Positions 8,144-13,377 of a DNA stretch of 13,377 nt are shown here, piece by piece (positions within the stretch are counted from its first letter, which is position 1; each line of letters begins with the position of its first letter). This DNA comes from an uncultured Duncaniella sp. (lineage in GTDB: Bacteria > Bacteroidota > Bacteroidia > Bacteroidales > Muribaculaceae), in assembly GCA_910587165.1 (NCBI GenBank), contig CAJUKP010000043.1:1-13377 (forward strand), in the 5' to 3' direction. The notes below the pieces were generated by a model. The model did no database searches. It was given only the letters and a program-made list of their open reading frames with translations, and was not told the origin of the DNA. The translations under genes and the position numbers were made by a program.

Positions 8144-9397
8144 ATGATGAAAGATCTACCCGTCTATCTCGCCAGCCGTCTGCCGTTGCGCTCCAGAACC
8201 CGCGGAGGCACGACAGGTGTGGTCGTCGCCGTCACCGGCATAGCTCTGTCGGTAATAGTGATGCTGATCTCGATCAGTGTGATGCATGGTTTCCGCAACG
8301 AGATACGATCGAAAATCATCGGATTTGACTCACAGATCACCGTGGCGCCACGTCCCACCCAGTATGATACCGAGGCCCCTACCCTCACGCTGGCCGAGAT
8401 GGAGGATGTGATCTCTTCATTGCCCGACGGGGCGACTGCGACACTCACCGCCCGCCAGCCTGCAATCGTCAAGACGCCGGACAATTTCTCAGGCGTGATC
8501 GTGAAGGGAGTTGATACCGGATATGACTGGAGCTTCATACGCTCAAACCTCGTGGAAGGGACGGTGCCCGACTTCTCGGCTGATTCAACGCTCTATGACA
8601 TAGTGCTCTCGCGCACACTGGCCGATAATCTCGGCCTGTCACTTGGGGATAAGGTGGATACATATTTTCTCGGCAACAGCACATACCGCACACGCCGTCT
8701 GAAGATAGCCGGAATCTATGACACACATTTCGCCGAGTATGACAAGAATGTAGTGTTTGCCACCCTCCCGATGATACGACGGGTGGGCAACATCGACCCC
8801 TCGCGTGGCGCATTGCTCGAGATAAACGGTCTGGACTCGGACGATGACATATCCTTACATTCCGGCCAGATCTCCGCCATGCTCATGGACAGGATCTATG
8901 CCGGAGAAAACGACCGCTCCTACATAGTGGTGGATATAATGGAAAGCGCGGCGCTGTATTTCAACTGGCTCGCGCTGCTCGACACGAATGTGGCCGTGAT
9001 ACTCACACTCATGGCCATACTTGCATCGCTCACACTTGTCTCCTCGCTCTTCATCCTCGTGCTGAGACGGGTCGGGACCATCGGCATACTCAAGGCCCTC
9101 GGAGCCAGGAACCGTCTTGTGCGGCAGACCTTCGTGCTCCTCACACTCAAGCTGCTCGCCATAGGCCTTGCCGCCGGCAATGCCGTGGCACTCGGGCTCA
9201 TCTTCATACAGAAGACCACCGGAATAGTCCCGCTTGATCCCGAAGCCTATTATCTCGATCACGTGCCGGTGGAGATCTCATGGACATCTGTCGCTATCCT
9301 GAATGGCGCCACGGCGCTCATAGCATTTTGTGTGCTTCTGCTCCCCTCGGCCATCATAGCCACCATCAAACCTGCAAGAGTTATTAATTATGAGTAA
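8144..9397 (+). CDS. ABC transporter permease, FtsX/LolC-LolE-like
   Basis: This 417-residue inner-membrane protein has the MacB/LolE topology: one N-terminal membrane helix (about 24-48), a large periplasmic domain (about 50-278), then three C-terminal helices (about 281-307, 329-355, 380-403). The cytoplasmic loop RRVGTIGILKALGARN (308-323) is the FtsX-domain coupling segment that contacts the ATPase. The C-terminal IKPARVINYE matches the usual ending of LolE-like permeases. The likely role is lipoprotein release from the inner membrane or a related mechanotransmission process; which of these is not resolved. No ATPase gene is adjacent, so it must use a LolD-like subunit encoded elsewhere. 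It starts 34 bp after the GH51 stop and may be cotranscribed. ATG codons at 8144 and 8147 are both possible. An AGGAGG at 8121-8126 lies 17 bp upstream of 8144, too far to be a normal ribosome binding site. Confidence 0.88.
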   Translation: MMKDLPVYLASRLPLRSRTRGGTTGVVVAVTGIALSVIVMLISISVMHGFRNEIRSKIIGFDSQITVAPRPTQYDTEAPTLTLAEMEDVISSLPDGATATLTARQPAIVKTPDNFSGVIVKGVDTGYDWSFIRSNLVEGTVPDFSADSTLYDIVLSRTLADNLGLSLGDKVDTYFLGNSTYRTRRLKIAGIYDTHFAEYDKNVVFATLPMIRRVGNIDPSRGALLEINGLDSDDDISLHSGQISAMLMDRIYAGENDRSYIVVDIMESAALYFNWLALLDTNVAVILTLMAILASLTLVSSLFILVLRRVGTIGILKALGARNRLVRQTFVLLTLKLLAIGLAAGNAVALGLIFIQKTTGIVPLDPEAYYLDHVPVEISWTSVAILNGATALIAFCVLLLPSAIIATIKPARVINYE

Positions 9398-9424
9398 TAA
9401 ACCAAAAAGAAAATCTAAAAACAC

Positions 9425-9456
9425 TTGACAGGCCTCTGAAAATTCACTAACTTTGC
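9425..9456 (+). promoter_or_regulatory. Bacteroidetes-type promoter for ppdK
   Basis: TTG (9425-9427) and TAACTTTG (9448-9455, followed by C) are separated by exactly 20 bp, a near-perfect Bacteroidetes housekeeping promoter. The start site is expected near 9461-9464, which leaves an AT-rich leader of about 65 nt and no Shine-Dalgarno before the ATG at 9529. Confidence 0.9.
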
Positions 9457-9528
9457 ACAACTCCGTGTAAGCACACATAACTACCTGAATAAACACATTA
9501 TTATAATATCAAATTCTAACCCCTACAA

Positions 9529-12243
9529 ATGAAACGAGTTTATACATTTGGAGACGGCAAAGCTGAAGGCAACGCCTCAATGCGCAATCTCCTTGGTGGC
9601 AAGGGTGCCAACCTCGCCGAGATGAACCTTCTGGGTATGCCCGTTCCTCCCGGTTTCACCATTACCACCGAAGTATGTACCGAGTACACTCAATATGGCC
9701 GCGACGAAGTGGTGAAGCGTCTTGAGAAAGAAGTTCAGGATGCCATCGCCCACGTCGAGACTCTCACCAACACAAAGTTCAACGATCCCGCCAACCCTCT
9801 TCTCGTATCTGTCCGCTCAGGCGCCCGCGCCTCTATGCCCGGTATGATGGACACCGTCCTCAACCTTGGTATGAACGATGCCACCGTAGCCTCACTGGCT
9901 GAAAAGAGCGGCAACCCCCGCTTCGCCTGGGACAGCTACCGCCGCTTCGTCCAGATGTATGGCGACGTGGTTCTCGGCATGAAGCCCAAAACCAAGACCG
10001 ACATCGACCCCTTCGAGGAGATCATGGACAAGGTGAAGGAAGAGAAAGGCGTCAAGCTTGATACAGAACTCTCAGTAGACGACCTCAAGAACCTCGTGAA
10101 GCTCTTCAAAGCCGCCGTCAAGGACTACACCGGAAAAGATTTCCCCGACAACGCATGGGATCAGCTCTGGGGTGGCATCTGCGCTGTGTTTGACAGCTGG
10201 ATGAACGAGCGCGCCATCATCTACCGCCGCATGAATCAGATCCCCGAAGAGTGGGGAACCGCTGTCAATGTACAGGCTATGGTATATGGCAACATGGGCG
10301 ACAACTCTGCCACAGGTGTTGCATTCAGCCGCGACGCCGCTACCGGCGAGAATATGTTTAACGGCGAATATCTCATCAACGCCCAGGGCGAGGATGTGGT
10401 GGCCGGTATCCGCACACCCCAGCAGATCACAATCGAAGGCTCACGCCGCTGGGCCAAGCTCCAGGGCATCGACGAGGAGACCCGTCGCACCAAATATCCC
10501 GCCCTCGAGGAGTCAATGCCCGACTGCGCCAACGAGCTTTTCCGCATCTCCGACCGTCTTGAGGAGTACTACAAGGATATGCAGGATATGGAGTTCACTA
10601 TCCAGAACGGCAAGCTCTGGATGCTCCAGACCCGTAACGGCAAGCGCACCGGCGCTGCCATGGTCAAGATCGCCATGGATCTTCTCCGCGAAGGTGTGAT
10701 TGACGAGAAGACCGTCATCATGCGTATGGAGCCCCAGAAACTCGACGAGCTTCTCCACCCCGTGTTCGACAAGGCCGCTCTCAAGCGTGCGGATGTCATG
10801 GCCAAGGGCCTTCCCGCATCTCCCGGCGCCGCTTCCGGCCAGATCGTATTCTCAGCCGATGAGGCCGAGGCCTGGAGCGAGAAGAAGCGCAAGGTGATCC
10901 TCGTCCGTATCGAGACATCTCCCGAGGATCTCCGCGGTATGGCTGTGGCACAGGGTATCCTCACCATGCGCGGCGGTATGACATCCCACGCTGCCGTTGT
11001 GGCCCGTGGTATGGGTAAATGCTGCGTATCCGGTGCAGGAGAAATCGTGGTTGACTACAAGGCCAAGACCGTCCAGATGGGTGGCAAGACATACAAGGAA
11101 GGTGACTGGATCTCGCTCAACGGTTCGACCGGCGAGGTATATGACGGTCAGGTTCCCACTGTCATGCCTGAACTCGGTGGCGACTTCGGCGCTATCATGA
11201 ACTACGCCTCCAAATATACCAAGACTCTTGTACGCACCAACGCCGACTCACCCCGCGATGCCAAGCAGGCCCGCACATTCGGCGCACAGGGTATCGGCCT
11301 CTGCCGTACAGAGCATATGTTCTTCGAAGGTGACCGCATCAAGGCTGTCCGCGAGATGATCCTCGCCAGCGATGTGGAAGGCCGTCGCCACGCTCTCGCC
11401 AAGCTTCTTCCCATGCAGCGCGGCGACTTCGAGGGTATCTTCGAGGCTATGGACGGATATGGAGTGACCATCCGTCTCCTCGATCCCCCGTTGCACGAGT
11501 TCGTGCCCCATCAGACAGCTACCCAGAAGGAGCTCGCCGAAGAGATGGGCATCACACTTGAGGAGGTAAAGGCCAAGGTGGATTCTCTCGAAGAGTTCAA
11601 CCCCATGCTCGGACACCGTGGCTGCCGTCTCGGCATCACATATCCCGAGATCACCGAGATGCAGACCCGCGCCATCATCGAGGCAGCTCTCGCTGTCAAG
11701 TCACGCGGCATTGATGTTCACCCCGAGATCATGATTCCCCTCGTAGGCTCCCTCAAGGAGATCCAGAACCAGGCCGATGTGATCAAGATCACAGCCGGAA
11801 AGGTATTCGAGGAGCATGGAACCACCGTGCCCTTCAAGGTAGGTACAATGATCGAGGTGCCCCGTGCAGCACTTGTGGCCAACCAGATAGCCGAGGTGGC
11901 TGAGTTCTTCTCATTCGGTACCAACGACCTCACCCAGATGACCTTCGGATTCTCACGTGACGATGCTCCCAAGTTCCTCAAGTTCTACAAGGAGCACGGC
12001 ATCATCAAGACTGATCCCTTCGAAGTGCTCGATCAGGAAGGCGTAGGCCAGCTCGTCAAGATGGGCGTTGAGAAAGGCCGTGCCACTAACCCCGACCTCA
12101 AGGTAGGTATCTGCGGCGAGCATGGTGGCGAGCCCTCATCCGTCAAGTTCTGTGCCAAGCTTGGCATGAACTACGTGTCCTGCTCACCCTTCCGAGTGCC
12201 CATCGCCCGCGTAGCCGCGGCGCAGGCTGCAATCGAGGATTAA
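9529..12243 (+). CDS. ppdK: Pyruvate phosphate dikinase
   Basis: This cytoplasmic enzyme interconverts pyruvate, ATP and phosphate with PEP, AMP and diphosphate. In anaerobic Bacteroidales it can act in glycolysis or gluconeogenesis. The 904-residue protein has the full three-domain layout. The N-terminal ATP-grasp domain starts with LLGGKGANLAEM (21-32) and includes SVRSGARASMPGMMDTVLN (94-112). The swivelling phosphohistidine domain holds GGMTSHAAVVARGMGK, with catalytic His487 and Thr485 at the position that regulatory kinases modify in some relatives. The C-terminal PEP-binding TIM barrel carries GLCRTEHMF (590-598), SFGTNDLTQMTFGFSRDD (795-812) and catalytic Cys862 in GICGEHGGEPSS. Codon use is strongly biased to C-ending codons and AAG, suggesting high expression. 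The gene stands alone between its own promoter and terminator. Confidence 0.98.
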   Translation: MKRVYTFGDGKAEGNASMRNLLGGKGANLAEMNLLGMPVPPGFTITTEVCTEYTQYGRDEVVKRLEKEVQDAIAHVETLTNTKFNDPANPLLVSVRSGARASMPGMMDTVLNLGMNDATVASLAEKSGNPRFAWDSYRRFVQMYGDVVLGMKPKTKTDIDPFEEIMDKVKEEKGVKLDTELSVDDLKNLVKLFKAAVKDYTGKDFPDNAWDQLWGGICAVFDSWMNERAIIYRRMNQIPEEWGTAVNVQAMVYGNMGDNSATGVAFSRDAATGENMFNGEYLINAQGEDVVAGIRTPQQITIEGSRRWAKLQGIDEETRRTKYPALEESMPDCANELFRISDRLEEYYKDMQDMEFTIQNGKLWMLQTRNGKRTGAAMVKIAMDLLREGVIDEKTVIMRMEPQKLDELLHPVFDKAALKRADVMAKGLPASPGAASGQIVFSADEAEAWSEKKRKVILVRIETSPEDLRGMAVAQGILTMRGGMTSHAAVVARGMGKCCVSGAGEIVVDYKAKTVQMGGKTYKEGDWISLNGSTGEVYDGQVPTVMPELGGDFGAIMNYASKYTKTLVRTNADSPRDAKQARTFGAQGIGLCRTEHMFFEGDRIKAVREMILASDVEGRRHALAKLLPMQRGDFEGIFEAMDGYGVTIRLLDPPLHEFVPHQTATQKELAEEMGITLEEVKAKVDSLEEFNPMLGHRGCRLGITYPEITEMQTRAIIEAALAVKSRGIDVHPEIMIPLVGSLKEIQNQADVIKITAGKVFEEHGTTVPFKVGTMIEVPRAALVANQIAEVAEFFSFGTNDLTQMTFGFSRDDAPKFLKFYKEHGIIKTDPFEVLDQEGVGQLVKMGVEKGRATNPDLKVGICGEHGGEPSSVKFCAKLGMNYVSCSPFRVPIARVAAAQAAIED

Positions 12244-12265
12244 TCCCGACAGAATAACCAATACT

Positions 12266-12314
12266 ATTCAGGTCGTAAAGTCGCTTTGCGGCGAGCTTTA
12301 CGACCTGAATTTTT
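12266..12314 (+). terminator. Long hairpin terminator after ppdK
   Basis: Perfect 15-bp arms (12266-12280 and 12296-12310) enclose a further inner pairing, TCGC/GCGA (12281-12284 and 12291-12294, with G12295 bulged), and a loop TTTGCG. A T run (12310-12314) follows. It lies 23 bp past the ppdK stop and ends only 13 nt before the ATG of the next gene, so any promoter of that gene must overlap it. Confidence 0.92.
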
Positions 12315-12321
12315 AAATTTG
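12314..12321 (+). promoter_or_regulatory. Possible -7 element of the toxin-antitoxin-like cassette
   Basis: TAAATTTG is the same 8-mer as the -7 box of the GH51 promoter and begins at the last T of the ppdK terminator. A start site about 7 nt downstream would fall on or beside the ATG at 12328. The -33 element is not convincing: the nearest TTTG (12285-12288) is 25 bp away instead of 19-21 and lies in the terminator loop. Either this promoter is weak or the cassette depends on readthrough. Confidence 0.4.
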
Positions 12322-12327
12322 AAAGAT

Positions 12328-12537
12328 ATGACAGAGGCAGAAATGAATTCTTATCGTTTTGGTCGAGGTGAAGAGCCTACAGACGAAATGCTAGCACAAA
12401 TTATGCACGAGGCAGTTGTGGATGCCACAAAGCGTTCAAAGGAAGCTACTCGAAAATATTTTGAAGAGTTGGAGAAAGGAGCTGCTACAGTTGAAGCCAA
12501 ATGGGCTGATCGCATAAACCAATTGCGTAATGATTGA
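12328..12537 (+). CDS. Small helical protein, probable antitoxin of the Zeta-like toxin pair
   Basis: This 69-residue protein is highly charged and predicted to be almost wholly helical (EMLAQIMHEAVVDATKRSKE, then EELEKGAATVEAKWADRINQ). No helix-turn-helix or other DNA-binding motif is visible. It resembles the short proteins commonly encoded just before Zeta-like ATPases in Bacteroidetes, which suggests an antitoxin. That role is inferred from position, size and the 8-bp overlap with the downstream gene (ATG at 12530, TGA at 12535-12537). The start is uncertain. ATG 12328 would give an almost leaderless mRNA. ATG 12343, beginning MNSYRF, has AGAGG at 12333-12337 upstream and gives 64 residues. 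The TTG at 12286 lies inside the terminator and is rejected. Base composition is much richer in AT than ppdK. Confidence 0.72.
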   Translation: MTEAEMNSYRFGRGEEPTDEMLAQIMHEAVVDATKRSKEATRKYFEELEKGAATVEAKWADRINQLRND

Positions 12538-13126
12538 AGTAAAACATAAACCTGAATTAATTGTAATTGCTGGACCAAATGGTTCCGGTAAAACTTCTAT
12601 TACCCAAAAGTTTCTTCACCATGAATGGTCTGAGGGGACGGTTTACATCAATCCTGACCAAATTGCAAAAGATGTTTTTGGAGACTGGAACTCTAAAGAA
12701 GCAGTTTTAAAGGCGGCAAACTATTGTGCTGAATTGAGAGAGAAATGTCTTCGCGAACGTAGAAGTTTTGTATTTGAAACTGTTTTTTCCGCACAAGATA
12801 AGATAGATTTTCTTATCAAGGCTAAGGAGTCCGGCTTCTTCATCCGTCTATTTTTTATCTCAACCTCACACCCATCCATAAATGCATCACGAATTGCAAA
12901 TCGAGTAATGGAGGGAGGTCATGACGTGCCTATTTCTAAGATTATCTCACGTTATCAGAAATCAATTCAAAATTGTAAAGCCATTGCGCCGTTTGTTGAC
13001 CGTTTATATGTTTACGATAATTCAATTGACAATGTCAATGCCCGGCCATTATTCAGACTTACATCAGGAAATTTAGTGAAACAGTATTCCGAAGATATTC
13101 CTGAATGGGCGAAAACTTTATTATAG
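12530..13126 (+). CDS. Zeta-toxin-like P-loop kinase (probable toxin)
   Basis: This 198-residue protein has the layout of the Zeta/PezT-like nucleotide kinases grouped with zeta toxins. The Walker A is GPNGSGKTS (15-23), with catalytic Lys21. INPDQIAKDVF (40-50) places Asp43 where zeta toxins carry the Asp that acts on the substrate. FVFETVFS (80-87) supplies Glu83. The lid-like segment RIANRVMEGGHDVP (121-134) plus RYQKS (141-145) contributes several conserved arginines. Known zeta toxins phosphorylate UDP-N-acetylglucosamine and block wall synthesis; whether this branch does so is not known from sequence. It overlaps the preceding small gene by 8 bp, implying translational coupling. It is strikingly AT-rich: 12541-12600 has 19 G+C in 60, against 41 in 60 for 12181-12240 in ppdK. 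That suggests acquisition by transfer. A housekeeping kinase role is the main alternative. Confidence 0.82.
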   Translation: MIEVKHKPELIVIAGPNGSGKTSITQKFLHHEWSEGTVYINPDQIAKDVFGDWNSKEAVLKAANYCAELREKCLRERRSFVFETVFSAQDKIDFLIKAKESGFFIRLFFISTSHPSINASRIANRVMEGGHDVPISKIISRYQKSIQNCKAIAPFVDRLYVYDNSIDNVNARPLFRLTSGNLVKQYSEDIPEWAKTLL

Positions 13127-13258
13127 ACTATTATATAAAGTATTATGGCTGAACTTATCATTATAAATGTTTAGAATGTGACTTTGAAATTATGTCTACT
13201 CCATGAGGCGGTGACGTATATGGTAGCGGATACGGGTACTATTTGTATCTATGTAAAC

Positions 13259-13296
13259 AAAGCCATCGGAGCAGCGGGATCGCGTCCGATGGCTTT
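13259..13296 (-). terminator. Hairpin terminator between convergent genes
   Basis: Perfect 12-bp arms (13259-13270 and 13285-13296) surround a 14-nt loop. Read on the minus strand, the stem is followed by a T-rich stretch (GGCTTTGTTTAC), so it most likely ends the minus-strand gene that stops at 13324. It could also stop transcription from the toxin gene. The stretch 13127-13258 shows no convincing gene or promoter. Confidence 0.72.
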
Positions 13297-13323
13297 GCTG
13301 TATGGTGGGGAGATGGTGTGGAA

Positions 13324-13377
13324 TTACCGGTCTTTGTACATTGACTCGTAGTATTTCTCGTATTCGCCGGAGGTGAT
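13324..13377 (-). CDS. C-terminal end of an unidentified minus-strand gene (partial)
   Basis: Reading from the window edge on the minus strand gives 17 uninterrupted codons, ending GEYEKYYESMYKDR and TAA (complement of 13324-13326). A terminator hairpin lies 27 bp beyond the stop, and codon use (GAG, TAC, GGC) matches the GC-rich native genes rather than the AT-rich cassette. Both points support a real gene that continues outside the window. The tail is acidic and tyrosine-rich; I do not recognise the family. Confidence 0.6.
   Translation of the reverse strand: MTSGEYEKYYESMYKDR

Noticed and set aside
12286..12327. TTG start for the small antitoxin-like gene
   Set aside because: The 14 extra codons lie within the loop and right arm of the ppdK terminator and upstream of the TAAATTTG box, so they are unlikely to be translated.
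13151..13185. Very short open frame beginning at an ATG after the toxin gene
   Set aside because: It encodes only a handful of residues before a stop, with no supporting signal.

Overview
The window looks like a chromosomal segment of a gut Bacteroidales bacterium, probably close to Muribaculaceae (family level is inference). The evidence is two textbook Bacteroidetes sigma-ABfr promoters (TTTG or TTG, a 20-bp spacer, then TAnnTTTG), genes without Shine-Dalgarno sequences, a moderately high GC content, and typical Bacteroidetes protein families. No phage, transposase or CRISPR array is visible.

Layout. Positions 1-98 hold the 3' part of tRNA-Pro(CGG) and a strong intrinsic terminator. Positions 264-5972 are a compact three-gene tripartite efflux operon: periplasmic adaptor, RND pump and outer-membrane lipoprotein channel, with gaps of 8 and 4 bp and no local regulator. 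Positions 6005-8109 hold a secreted GH51 alpha-L-arabinofuranosidase with its own promoter. It is followed 34 bp later by an FtsX/LolE-type ABC permease (8144-9397) that has no ATPase gene beside it. Positions 9425-12314 are a self-contained transcription unit for pyruvate phosphate dikinase (ppdK): promoter, gene and a long hairpin terminator.

Positions 12314-13126 hold an AT-rich, probably horizontally acquired two-gene cassette: a small helical protein overlapping by 8 bp a Zeta-toxin-like P-loop kinase, which reads as a toxin-antitoxin pair. Its only promoter-like element (TAAATTTG) overlaps the T-run of the ppdK terminator. The window ends with a hairpin terminator and the last 17 codons of a minus-strand gene.

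Functionally, the efflux genes form one complex spanning both membranes. GH51 releases arabinose from plant polysaccharide. PPDK interconverts PEP and pyruvate in central metabolism. The toxin-antitoxin-like pair is the least conventional part: it sits against a housekeeping terminator and is much richer in AT than ppdK. I see no clearly novel multi-gene system; the best candidates for follow-up are this cassette and its overlapping terminator/promoter, and the unusual loop in the RND pump.
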